Positions 33,356-44,469 of a DNA stretch of 64,000 bases are shown here, in pieces. A model generated the notes under the pieces. It was given only the letters and a program-made list of their open reading frames with translations. It was not told the origin of the DNA and did no database searches. Position 1 is the stretch's first letter. Each line of letters opens with the position of its first letter. A program made the position numbers and the translations under genes. The stretch is from Agrocybe praecox (Eukaryota; Basidiomycota; Agaricomycetes; Agaricales; Agrocybaceae): contig OZ024848.1 of NCBI GenBank assembly GCA_964017145.1, positions 3,651,327 to 3,715,326 of the forward strand, given 5' to 3'.

Positions 33356-35509
33356 ATGCCAAACAATCCCACCGCACCGCCTGTCAATCCCCCAGCAGCT
33401 GCATCTGCAACTGTACCTGCACCTACAGCTCAGCCTCAGACATCCAATCCTCAAGTTCCTATTCAAGCGCCTACAATGGCAACTATAACCACAGTTCAAC
33501 GTAGTTCTGCAGAAATGCCAATCCCAGGAACCGCATCAGCCCCCAAGTTTACCGGTCATTGGTCTGAAGTCGAAACCTTCCTTGACCATTGCGAATATCT
33601 TTTCACACATTTTAACGTCACCACTGATGCTGAAAAGACCAAGTTTATGCATGCCTATTGCAATCGTCCTACCAAAGAAATCGTTGAAGGAATGCAAGAA
33701 TACTATCAACGCGACTGGACAGCACTTCGAACAAATATGCTCAAGCTTTTTGACGCTGATCGTGCGTCTCAGAAATTTACGCTTGCATCACTTCGTGCTT
33801 ATGCACACCAACAATCCAATGAGCCTCTTCGTACACTCGATGAATTCAAGACATACCAACGACAATATCTTCGAATTGCAGGATGGCTTCTCAATCAATC
33901 CAAGATATCCCAGAACGAATTCAATCAATATTTCTGGCTAGGAATCAATACATCTTTACGTCCAATGGTCGAATCCAAGATGCTCCTTCTCAATCGTAAT
34001 CTTGATCCAACGTCTCCATATCCATTCGCTGAAGTTGTTACGGCTGTTGAACATCTCTTTAAAAGAGATCGGTTTGATGTTGGAGTATTTGATAATCCAG
34101 CAGCACTTCCATTGGCGTCGCTTGTCCCAAAAGAAGAGAAGGAAGATCTCTTTCAATTGGAAGACTTGAAGAAAGCGATAGGATCACTTCTTCCCCAAAC
34201 ACGAACACGTCAAGACGAATTCAAACAAGAACGTCCTCTAATGTCAGCAGCTGAATCTCGTCCCATCTTTGAAGAACTTCGAAGGGAGCAAGATAAAGCG
34301 CTCAAGGATGATGAGCTAGATGTATTAATCCGCAAGATGAGCCAACTCAACATAAACGATTCGGAATATGCTGTTGCGTACCTCAGAGTTGTCAAGCTTG
34401 ATCCCAGTCTTGTCAGCATTCTTGTTGCACCCGCTTTCATGGCAGCTACACGTCCACCTCCAGGAATGCCACCAGCACAACCAGCAGCTCCAAGTATTCA
34501 GAGCCAACAACAGCAGTCTCTGCAGCGTCCCATGAGGCAGCCACGACCTTCTTTCAATGAAATGACCTGTTACGGTTGCGGACAGAAAGGACACGGAATG
34601 AATCAGTGCTCTGTTTTAGCAGAATATATCAGCAAAGGAACTATCACCAGAGATCCATTTGGCTGTTATATGATGAGCAATGGAACCGCAATCTATCGCA
34701 ATCAGAATGAAACGCTAGTTCAAGCAATCGAACGAATTACTCCACCTCCATCTGCGCCTGTTGCAACGACCAATCTTGCAGTAGGATTCTTCCCGACCTC
34801 CATCTTGAAGAGGCCAAGTTCTTCCCAATATGCTACTCGAGTTGAAGAAGTTTATAATGTCAATGTTGTGGAACCAAGCAACGAAGAGGATGAAGACGAA
34901 GAGGATATTGCGTTTATCAGTGATGTCGAGGAGATTTATGCTGCTGAACGTGATACCGATGCCAGAAAGTCAAGAGCAGCAAGAAGACAAGTGATGAAGG
35001 ACAATACCAATGAGCCTGCAGCGGTCAAGAGCAAAAGGACTGAAGCTAAAGGAAAGGAACCAATTCGCCCAACCACAAACGTGCCAACTGTTGTTTCTAT
35101 TCCGGACCAAAGAACTTCTTCGGTACCGAACAATGCCCCAGTCCCTGTTGCCAAGCAACCAACAAATGCATCACCGATCACCGACCCCACTGGGAAAAAG
35201 TCTGTTGAATTCAATCCATACGATGATGATCAAATTATGGAAGATGTTGCCAAGAATTCCAAAGAGAAACTGACAGTCAAACGTGCAGCACCACAGCCTC
35301 GTGGCACAGTAATTAGTCAGCAAGTGGACAAGCAGAAAGTCATCGACAAAGTTCTTCATGCTCCAGTCAATCTTTCCGTCAAGGAAATACTTGGAATTGC
35401 AAACCGAGAAGTTACAGGAGATTTCTCAGATCTTATTCGAGTCAAAGCTATGGGAAACGTACCCAAGGCTTTCATGGAAGTCCCAGACGTTCAAGTTCAC
35501 ATGATTTGA
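33356..35509 (+). CDS. gag: Retrotransposon Gag
   Basis: 717 codons. After a Pro/Ala/Gln-rich N-terminus comes the retrotransposon gag fold region, from about residue 60 (KFTGHWSEVETFLDHCEYLF) through TDAEKTKFMHAYC to AVEHLFKRDRFD near 245. It forms the capsid-like particle. A CCHC zinc knuckle, CYGCGQKGHGMNQC, spans residues 405-418 and would bind the RNA genome. The C-terminal part is acidic and disordered (EEDEDEEDIAF). Translation would end at a TGA (35507-35509). The same frame stays open afterwards into the protease, so the stop is either a read-through site or a nonsense change. Confidence 0.9.
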   Translation: MPNNPTAPPVNPPAAASATVPAPTAQPQTSNPQVPIQAPTMATITTVQRSSAEMPIPGTASAPKFTGHWSEVETFLDHCEYLFTHFNVTTDAEKTKFMHAYCNRPTKEIVEGMQEYYQRDWTALRTNMLKLFDADRASQKFTLASLRAYAHQQSNEPLRTLDEFKTYQRQYLRIAGWLLNQSKISQNEFNQYFWLGINTSLRPMVESKMLLLNRNLDPTSPYPFAEVVTAVEHLFKRDRFDVGVFDNPAALPLASLVPKEEKEDLFQLEDLKKAIGSLLPQTRTRQDEFKQERPLMSAAESRPIFEELRREQDKALKDDELDVLIRKMSQLNINDSEYAVAYLRVVKLDPSLVSILVAPAFMAATRPPPGMPPAQPAAPSIQSQQQQSLQRPMRQPRPSFNEMTCYGCGQKGHGMNQCSVLAEYISKGTITRDPFGCYMMSNGTAIYRNQNETLVQAIERITPPPSAPVATTNLAVGFFPTSILKRPSSSQYATRVEEVYNVNVVEPSNEEDEDEEDIAFISDVEEIYAAERDTDARKSRAARRQVMKDNTNEPAAVKSKRTEAKGKEPIRPTTNVPTVVSIPDQRTSSVPNNAPVPVAKQPTNASPITDPTGKKSVEFNPYDDDQIMEDVAKNSKEKLTVKRAAPQPRGTVISQQVDKQKVIDKVLHAPVNLSVKEILGIANREVTGDFSDLIRVKAMGNVPKAFMEVPDVQVHMI

Positions 35510-38509
35510 GTTCAAGTTGATGAACATTATTACCCAGCAGTCACGCTAGCAGCTCCATTCTATTCCCGACATCACGTACCGCTTATTACTCTTCAAGTCG
35601 AATGTGGAGAATCATCATTCCAGGCTATTTTAGACACTGGAGCCACCCAGAATATCTGTTCAAAGCGTGCATGGCAAATGATGAGCCTTCCAATGGACGA
35701 AAAGGAAATCCTGTCTATGCGCGATATTCATGGAAATGTTTCAACTATGTTGGGAATGATCAAAGATGTTCCAGTTAAAATTGGAGGAATTGCCACATAT
35801 GCCAACATAGACAATTTGATCAACCTCATTGAACAAGAAGATGGGACTTATGTTTCTTTTACGGATCGCAACAGTAATTCGCGAAATCATAGACTCATGA
35901 TCAGAGACCAAACCATGCCCCAGTCTAGGAGTATTCCACAAGCAGCAGTTTCCTATCTTAGCCAGGCTATACAATCAGTTCAAGAATCGGAGGAATCTCA
36001 CGATGTCCAGGACAACGAATCTTCTGGAACCCCAAATGAGGAAGAGCGATTAGAAGAAGCAGTGCAAGTTATTCAGCAACTCCAGGTGTCTGGCCAAATT
36101 ATCGTCAACAGTGAGTCACTTCATGTACAACCAATCAATAACCCGCAATCCATCATCAGTCCATCCAATGAAGACACTCAAGCATATGAACCTTCTGGAG
36201 AAAGAATACTTTATTTTGCAGGCAACAATGACGAATTCGATCAATTCATGAACAATGCATCGCAAATTGCAGGCGTTCGAATTTTTGGTCCAAATACCCA
36301 TTTTCCACCATCTATGATACCGACAATGCAACAGAATGAACCGATCACAGAACTTTCTGATTTGCTTGAAGCCACTACGACGCTTATCGTTCGAAGAGAA
36401 GGATTTGAAATTAAGATTCCAGAACCAGCAAGACACCGCCATATATTTCTCAGGCCAGAAATGGACGAATCCAGTTTTTCCCAAGACGCAGAGCAGGAAT
36501 TCCCAAGCGAAAATGAGTCATTCGAACCCCCAATTGATTCAGTACCCCAGATCAATGGACTCCATTCAGATACCCCAGTTATGCCTGATACACCACCAAT
36601 TGAATGGGAAAACGAATTTCCAGTTACTTTAGAAATGGCATCACTATTTCGCTTTTCAATGCCGTCTACAATCGATTCAGAGCCACGTCCAACTCAAGAA
36701 GACAATAGCGTGGACACAACTAGGACAAATCCATCAACCGAACGTCTTGTTCAACGGCTCCATGATATAATGAATAATCGACTATCTGCAAGTGGTTACG
36801 AACAAAGTCCTATTTATGCACCAGCCTTTATTGTTACGGACCGGAACACTCCATACCCGAACGCCACTGGAGAACAACAAGAAGTACCAGAAAGAGAACA
36901 AGACGTACCAGAAACGGAACAAGAACAACAAGGATTACCAAATATGGAACAAGACGAAGAAGCACCAGACTTAATCAGCATAAGCGACATTGCAGATTTT
37001 TTCGAACCACTCAATCTTGGTGAAAATGAAGCTTTCAGAATGGAATCAATTTGTGGACTTATTCAGCGAGATAATGGAGACGAAAGATATGTCAACTTCA
37101 ACCTTCATGCAGAACGAGGATATCGAATCAGGTCTTATGGAACCAGATCATCGCATCGCATTGAAGAATGGATTTTACCCATGGCTGTCAAGAATACAAA
37201 TGGCCAAATTTATCCGAGAACACGTCAATTTGGAAGTGCCTTTGTTCGCTTTACCCGGCCATCACAAGAATTTATCCAAGGTCTATTTGAAGAGCAAGAT
37301 CAAGAAAGCGCAGTTCAATACACACAGCCTAACTCCCCATCAGCATCTGTCAATCACTCCAACGCTAACATGAGCTCTCGATTATCATCTAATCCTCAGT
37401 TTTCATCCACTACCTTTCCTGCGTCTGGAATCAACGTAACGACTACTACAACTATTGAACCTGAAGAGCCGATTAGTCCCTGTCAGCCAGACTATGGTAC
37501 TAGGACGGATGATCGAAGTTCGGTAATTCATATGGATGGCCATCGTCTTGACCAACCTATGGCCTCTGGTCATATCGATGAGAGAGACAGCGGTGAAAGC
37601 AAGAAGATTATCCTCGTATCGCCTTCCTGCCATCCATGTCAATGCAACAGTCCCCATTGTCTTTATCCATCATCGCTTCCAACTCATTCGCCATTGCATC
37701 CAACGCAGAGCAAAGAAGAGTCCTTCAACACTAAAGAATCGCCTACCCGTCTCGCCAGTCCGTCTTACCAGGCTTTTTCTGACGAAATTCATTGCGAATG
37801 CATGGACCAGCCATCTTTCATCATAGCTTTACATCAAGATGACCAGTGCAGTGGAAACGAGCTCATCACGGACAACCATTCATCAATGGACGGATTCTAC
37901 ACTGAACAGCAACCCGCTTCCATCCAACCCGTCGGAGCCGATACAGATCCATCCAAATGTTGTGGACCTTTTTCATCTGATTTACCTTTCATCGACGCAA
38001 CCCAGACTCTTGATATCATTGATCATCCATCCCCACCAAACTACGACCAGCTTTTGATCAACAACATGAATAACAACAAGGAAATCGTACTTTCCGAAAT
38101 TTCGATCCATCAACCACCTTATTCTTCCCCTCGATATATTCCGCAAACAGATTTGGTCATGGATTATTATTGTCTTCTTCCAGAACCTGAAAACGCTAAT
38201 ATCGGCTACATTAAACTTATCGACGAAGCCATCTCCAAGCTCACTACAGCAAGACGCAATGCCTTGACACAAATGTATTTCCGAAATCGACCTTTGGAAC
38301 CAGAACCAATTCATCAATCGTTCCAATCACCCAGCTTCGTCTATTCCACAGAATTCGATAGCAAGATGATACTGCAGCTCAATGCAGAGATCACCGAACA
38401 TGGAGAGAAAGATATGGACCTTGAAGACCCAAACAATTCCGATTATATTGAACCAGCATTCCCGATTCAGAACAAACCTATCATTGTGAACCATGCAATC
38501 GAAATGTAA
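35510..38509 (+). CDS. pol: Retrotransposon protease plus long spacer region
   Basis: In frame with gag after its TGA and ends TAA at 38507. The aspartic protease core is visible as QAILDTGATQNICS (D at 35633), with the first internal Met at 35678. The next 800-900 residues, up to HAIEM, are polar, acidic and Pro/Gln/Ser-rich with blocks such as PETEQEQQGLPNMEQDEEAP. I see no known domain. One stretch (RDNGDERYVNFNLHAERG, IEEWILPMAVKN) looks more ordered. The end overlaps the next frame by 17 nt. Confidence 0.7.
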   Translation, partial: VQVDEHYYPAVTLAAPFYSRHHVPLITLQVECGESSFQAILDTGATQNICSKRAWQMMSLPMDEKEILSMRDIHGNVSTMLGMIKDVPVKIGGIATYANIDNLINLIEQEDGTYVSFTDRNSNSRNHRLMIRDQTMPQSRSIPQAAVSYLSQAIQSVQESEESHDVQDNESSGTPNEEERLEEAVQVIQQLQVSGQIIVNSESLHVQPINNPQSIISPSNEDTQAYEPSGERILYFAGNNDEFDQFMNNASQIAGVRIFGPNTHFPPSMIPTMQQNEPITELSDLLEATTTLIVRREGFEIKIPEPARHRHIFLRPEMDESSFSQDAEQEFPSENESFEPPIDSVPQINGLHSDTPVMPDTPPIEWENEFPVTLEMASLFRFSMPSTIDSEPRPTQEDNSVDTTRTNPSTERLVQRLHDIMNNRLSASGYEQSPIYAPAFIVTDRNTPYPNATGEQQEVPEREQDVPETEQEQQGLPNMEQDEEAPDLISISDIADFFEPLNLGENEAFRMESICGLIQRDNGDERYVNFNLHAERGYRIRSYGTRSSHRIEEWILPMAVKNTNGQIYPRTRQFGSAFVRFTRPSQEFIQGLFEEQDQESAVQYTQPNSPSASVNHSNANMSSRLSSNPQFSSTTFPASGINVTTTTTIEPEEPISPCQPDYGTRTDDRSSVIHMDGHRLDQPMASGHIDERDSGESKKIILVSPSCHPCQCNSPHCLYPSSLPTHSPLHPTQSKEESFNTKESPTRLASPSYQAFSDEIHCECMDQPSFIIALHQDDQCSGNELITDNHSSMDGFYTEQQPASIQPVGADTDPSKCCGPFSSDLPFIDATQTLDIIDHPSPPNYDQLLINNMNNNKEIVLSEISIHQPPYSSPRYIPQTDLVMDYYCLLPEPENANIGYIKLIDEAISKLTTARRNALTQMYFRNRPLEPEPIHQSFQSPSFVYSTEFDSKMILQLNAEITEHGEKDMDLEDPNNSDYIEPAFPIQNKPIIVNHAIEM

Positions 38510-41500
38510 TCCATACGCCCCTTTGATACCACAGCCATCAACAAACGAAATGCCTCAGTATCAATCTATGCAATCCGACTCGAAATCAGTTTCTCCTTTT
38601 CTCGATACCTATGATTCTGTCTCGTCTCCAAATATGCTTCCTATTTATTCGATTTCATCTTCTTTGTACATAGCCTCGTCTGCTTCTGATTTGATTTCTT
38701 TTACTCTTTGCGACCCCTATGTCGTTAAACTAGAACCTATGTCTTTTTCTTCTTCCTATGTTAGCGACCCCTATGTCGTTAAACTAGAACCCTTTTCTTC
38801 TTCTTCTTCTTCTTATGTATTTTCTTCTACTCTTTGCGACCCCTATGTCGTTAAACTGGAACCCTTTTCTTCTTCTTCTTCTTCTTATGTATTTTCTTCT
38901 ACTCTTTACGACCACTATGTCGTAAAACTGGAACATACCCCCACTCCTCTAGATCCATTTTTATTTTCTTATTCATTGGACTATAGAGTACATCCAAGGT
39001 CGTTAATTACTGTAGATCAGTTGTATCGCTTATCGGACTCACCGTTTTCTTTTTCTTCAGATTCTTTTCATATTGAACCTGAGCCGATTGTACCATCATG
39101 TTATTCTGCCACTTTTTCCATGCAATCCAATAATGTTTTGCTTGGAAACCAATCCCCAACGTCTATGTCATCCACCGAACCTTCCGAAATCTCCGAACCT
39201 GCCGAACCCCACTCAATTCCAAATTCCGATCAATCTTCCCCATCTGTTTCATCCGACCTTCTCAATCCCGCATTCACAGCCTACAAACGAGTCGATCAGA
39301 AAGTCAAACCTGTTCCTGGAATTTTCCCACAAGAAGCTAAAGTTATTCGACGATTTCCGCATGATCCACTGGACAATCTGCCAAAGTTACCCACAAATCT
39401 GCCACCATTCAGTCCGACATTATGCCTTACGTATGAACGTTTACAGTCAATGAAGATCAATGAAGACAAGTTTTTATGGCCTTATGAGGAGGCACTATTC
39501 ATCCACGTATTACAGCTTAACGACAAAGCCTTAGCATTTCATCAGAACGAACGAGGATCTTTTTCCGAAGAGTATTTCACGCCATATATTTATCCGACAG
39601 TTCCCCACGTACCATGGGTACAGAAGCCTATTCCTATTCCCCCAGCTATTCTCCCCGAATTCATTGAACTACTGCTAGAGAAAGAAGAAGCAGGAGTTTA
39701 CGAGAAAAGCCAATCACCATATCGCTCCAAGATTTTTGCAGTCAAGAAGAAGTCTGGAAAGATACGCATCGTTCATGACCTCCAACCTCTTAACCGTGTT
39801 TCTATCCGAGACGCTGGTATTCCCCCCAATCTCGATGCCTTTGTTACTCCATTCGCTGGGCATTCTATTTATACCGTGTTTGATTTATTTTGGGGATATG
39901 ATGGCCGAAAAGTCGATCCTCAGAGCTGAGATCTTATGACATTCCAATCACCGATCGGACCGCTTAGATTAACTTCAATGCCAATGGGATACACAAACTC
40001 GGTTGCCGAATTTCAAGCATGCACATAATTTATCCTTCAACACGAAATTCCACATGTTTCCAATGTATTTATTGATGACGTACCCATCAAAGGACCAAAG
40101 ACTGCCTATCAGAACGAAGATGGAACCTACGAGACCATTCCCGAAAATCCCGGAATCCGCAGATTTGTTTGGGAACATGCCAATGATGTTCACCGAATTA
40201 TGCACAGGATAGGTCGAGCGGGAGCAACATTTTCAGGAACCAAAGTTCAGTTAGCCAGACCAGAAGTCATTATTGTTGGACAAAAATGCACTCAAGAAGG
40301 ACGTCTTCCCGATGATTCTAAAGTCAAGAAAATTCTTGATTGGCCACCGCTTATGACAAGAAAAGAAGTTCGAGGATTCTTAGGCCTATGTGGAGGATTC
40401 CGTGTATGGATTCAAGGATATTCAACACTAGTCCGCCCTCTTAGCGAGTTAATCAGAAAAACCACCGAATTTGTTTGGGACGACAGACAACAAGAAGCCT
40501 TCCAAAAACTTAAAAAAGTCATCTCCACAGCACCTGTTTTAATCAGTATCGATTATTCATCTGATCTTCCTGTTATTCTCTCAGTCGACACTTCATATAT
40601 TGCAATCGGAATCATCCTATCTCAATTAGACGCCCAAGGACGGAAGCGACCTTCTCGATTTGGTTCTATTCCTATCAATGAAAGAGAATCTCAATATAGT
40701 CAGCCAAAGCTAGAGCTCTATGGATTATTCCGTGCACTTCGCCAATTTCGTCTTTATCTTTTCGGAGTCAAAAATTTACAAGTTGAAGTTGACGCCAAGT
40801 ACATCAAAGGCATGCTCAACGAACCTGATCTTCAGCCAAATGCCTCAATGAATCGATGGATCCAAGGAATTTTGTTATTCGATTTCAAGTTGGTTCACGT
40901 CAAGGCAGATAATCATAAAGGACCAGATGCTCTTTCACGACGACCACCTACAGAGGAAGAGCTAGCAGAAGAGCAAGAACCAGATGATTGGCTCGACGAA
41001 ATTGCACTTATTTCTCATTCACAAGAATTACCTTCATTTTTCCGTTCACCTCAACACTCTGTCTCTTATTACGCATCCCTACTCCCTTCCATTCAACTTT
41101 CTCGTAGCTCTTTACAGGAAGAAACGATCATCAAAATTTTCAATTTCCTTCAAGATCAGATTATCCCAACATTCTCTACAATCCAAGAAAAACGACGATT
41201 CCTATCTCGAGCAGCGCATTATTATCTTAAAGAAGGCAACATGTATAAACGACAATTTGGAAAGACTCCTCTCCGTGTTATTCTTGAATCTATCAAGCGC
41301 GTCGAAATCCTAACTCAAGCGCATGAAGAACTAGGACATCGTGGTATCTATGGAGTTTTTGGTACCCTTCGACTTCGATTTTATTGGCCACATATGTTCC
41401 AAGACGTCAAACACCATTTATCTTCATGCCATCAATGTCAAATCCGTTCCACTAAGAAGACAGAATTTCCTCTCAATGTATCAGCTGTTCCTTCCATTTT

Positions 41501-42476
41501 TATGATCATCAACATCGATGTCTTCTATATGCCCCGATCTGGAAGATTCAAATATATTGTTGTGGCACGAGACGACCTTACACGAGCAGCAGAAGCCAGA
41601 GCCCTCAAGACACTGAAAGCTCGAGAATTAGCCAACTTCTTTTGGGAAGAAATATTTTGCCGCTATGGAGCAGTTGCCCAAGTACGAACCGATAATGGTC
41701 CAGAAGTAGCAGGCGCATTTTCTCTACTTCTCGAAAAATACGGAATTCCCCAAGTTCAAATTTCTCTGTACAACTCAAAGGCAAATGGATCAGTCGAACG
41801 AGGACATATTGATATTCGAGAATCTTTAATCAAAGCATGTGGCGAGCGTATTCAAGATTGGCCTCATCTTCTTCCTCATGCAATATTTTCCGACAAATGC
41901 ATCACTAGACGATCATCTGGATATTCTCCATTCTATCTGCTCTATGGAACACATCCTATACTCCCTTTCGATCTCCTTGAAGCAACATTTTTGATTGAAG
42001 GATTTAAATCAGGCATCACGACAGAAGAACTTCTTGCATTACGGATCCGCCAACTTCAAAAGAAAGATGAAGACATAGATAAAGCCATGGAAGTACTTCA
42101 ACAATCTCGTCTTCAATCTAAAGCTGTCTTTGAAAAGCGATTTGCACACCGAATTCGACAATCAGAGTTTCAACCTGGTCAGCTCGTTTTAGTCCGAAAT
42201 ACCCGAGTCGAAAAAGAATTAAATCGCAAGCACAAGCCTAGATATATTGGTCCTTTTGAAGTCATCCGTAGAACCAAAGGAGGATCATATGTGCTCAAAG
42301 AACTTGATGGAACACCAATGGCACAAGGAGTTGCGGCATTCCGACTTCTTAGATATTTCCCAAGGGATTCTTCGAATATTCGGCAAACCGAATTGGACGA
42401 AATCTTATCAAATCTGGATAACGAAATTCAAGATGACGACGAAACTTATTCCACATCAGACTACGACTCCGACTAA
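38493..42476 (+). pseudogene. pol: Retrotransposon Pol: reverse transcriptase, RNase H, integrase, with two stops
   Basis: One frame from ATG 38493 to TAA 42474, broken by TGA at 39927-39929 and TAA at 40026-40028. A Ser-rich N-terminus carries repeated VKLEP. The reverse transcriptase follows: SGKIRIVHDLQPLNRVSIRD, then the two stops inside the palm region, then the catalytic FIDD at 40068-40079. RNase H spans about 40560-40950 (ILSVDTSYIAIG to PDALSRR). Integrase has HEELGHRG/CHQC zinc residues (41320-41440), then D (NIDVF), D (RTDNGPE) and E (SVERGH). A GPF-type module (PRYIGPFEVI) precedes the acidic C-terminus. No frameshift is present between the stops, so only point changes break it. 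Both stop codons are one C-to-T step from CGA or CAA. Confidence 0.9.
38712..38935 (+). repeat. 72-bp tandem repeat encoding PYVVKLEP in pol N-terminus
   Basis: Four copies of GACCCCTATGTCGTTAAACT-type sequence begin at 38712, 38766, 38838 and 38910 (last one GACCACTATGTCGTAAAACT). The last three are 72 bp apart, separated by TCT/TTC runs coding for serine. Confidence 0.9.
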
Positions 42477-42593
42477 ATCCTTTCCCCCCGTTTTGTTTCT
42501 TTTGTTTTTGTTTTGTTTTTGTTTTGTTTTTTATTTCATGTTCTCCATGTTCATCCCAACCGGGGACGGTTGATTTCTTTTGCGTCGGGTAGA

Positions 42594-44283
42594 TGTCATG
42601 CGTCATATTTGATTGAACATGAACGAACCTGAAATTGCATAAGAGATCATTCATTTATTTTTAAATTTCAATATTTCCTTTTTTTGCATTCTCCATTTCA
42701 ATTTCCCATCACGACTCTATCGCAACATTAAGGCACCAATTCTTCCGAAATCTATTCAGTCTAGGCTAAAGTCATGAAACCGTCGCCATGATCCAAAACA
42801 AATTACTCCTTCCTCTCAACGTTCATCGTCTTACGCGTTCAAATCTACCAAATGTCTTCCACTTCCCTTGTTTCCTTTGTTCAACAATCCAAGGATGTCG
42901 TCAATTCTTCCGGACCTCGAAAAATCAATAAAGCATTGATATATCCGTTTATTCAAATTGCCAGAGTTTTTGATGCGAGCGAAAATTGCGAAAATTGGTT
43001 AGCGACACATTACACGGAGGATCATATTTTTCAAGAAGGAGATACCGTCAGTTTCACATACAGAATTCAGCCGGACGACACGCCCAAAATCATTCGCCTC
43101 GAGGAAATCGTGCATTACGAACGAGGAATCATAATTTTCGCAGTATCGACAACCAGAAGTTTGGCACCAGCATTATTCACAAGGCCACACATTGCTATTC
43201 CACGATCACAAGTGTCCCTCAGCATCACACAGAAGATAAGATATGCCTACGCTTACATCATACAACGGCACAGCATATTCACCACTTATCTAAATCCGTC
43301 GCATCCCATCTACTCTATTAAAAGACTTCGATGACATCATGCAAAGCCCAGGCCATCAAGCGGCTGTGCAACCATCATTCCAAACACATGATTCGATGTC
43401 ACATGCCTATCACGAGTGACTATGAGTCACGGGAACTGATACATCAACAACGCGGCTACGCTAAGGTTACATTCACCAAATATAGCAATCCATCAGCTGG
43501 AAATAGCTCGATTCCTTCCATCCGTCGATTTCACTAATCGTCAAGTCAACTATGATCGATTTATCATTCAAGAAGATGTGCTTGGTCATTCTTTGCTGCG
43601 CATTAGTCAACTTTTTTATTTATTACTCATTCTTATTCATTTCTTAGTCATTTCATCGAGCGATGGACAGTTTTCTCCTTCTTTTCCATCGTTTCAACCC
43701 ATTCCTTTGTCATTCCTGACTCACTTGCTCAGTCAGCCTATTCATTTAACCCCTTATTCTTTGTCATTCGTTTCAACCTTACTTACCATCGATTACTCAT
43801 GCCTTGCAGGATTTGTAGTATAAAAGCTAGTTAGATCCTGTAAAGTAGACAAGAAGTACACCCCTATTATAGGACAATTGTACCGATTCAAGCAGTTATC
43901 TTTCAGTTCAGTATTCGTTCAGTCAATTCTCAGTCTCGGCAGTCAATTCTATAGCTCGGAAAATGTTCCAAGCTTCGATTATTCTCTTCTTTTTCGACGT
44001 TTACTCTGATTTCAAAGTGGAACACGTTCACTTTGATTTCTACTCTCTTATTCAATCTCAAACTTTTGTCTAGGACAAAAGCTCATCACAAACCTTTAAA
44101 CCTATTCGATCTTTACACTAACAAACCTTTCTTAGGAACGAAGTAACTTTATTCCCACCCCCGAACTCACAGGGAGAGAGTTGTCTTATCTAGGTCTAGC
44201 CCACTCTTTCTCTGGATTTTGTTGTTGGTTGTGTTTTGTGTGATTGTCAAAGCATAAATCACCGACAGAAAAATCGTCTTTCA
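42594..44283 (+). repeat. 3' LTR
   Basis: 1690 bp, offset 11046 from the 5' LTR and reading the same. A purine-rich GGGTAGA lies directly before it as a weak polypurine tract, and a (TTTTG)n stretch at 42485-42530. Contains the duplicate 160-residue frame (42852-43334). Confidence 0.95.
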
Positions 44284-44469
44284 CCGTCTTATCTTTGGTA
44301 TGAGCCAATTTGAATTTCCTTGAATTCGGCGAGCGCCGACAGTGTTCAAAGTTGTTTGTGACAATCCGTGACCAGTGACTACACAACACCAGACGTTTCT
44401 GAACGAAACCTTGGCCATCAACCATACTCCTCATCGTACAAATCCACCAACCCACGAAGCAGCACCAGC

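Larger units (their letters stand above)
31548..44283 (+). mobile_element. Ty3/gypsy LTR retrotransposon, 12.7 kb, full length but with broken frames
   Basis: Two 1690-bp LTRs (TGTCATG...TTTCA) flank gag, protease, reverse transcriptase, RNase H and integrase in Ty3/gypsy order. The 4-bp target duplication CCGT lies at 31544-31547 and 44284-44287. Joining the flanks restores the spacer sequence seen in units A and D (GTGCATC-GTCTTATC-TTGGTA). The LTRs read as identical, so insertion is young. Internal frames carry TGA at 35507, TGA at 39927 and TAA at 40026. The length is large because of a 940-residue region between protease and reverse transcriptase and because of the long LTRs. Confidence 0.95.
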
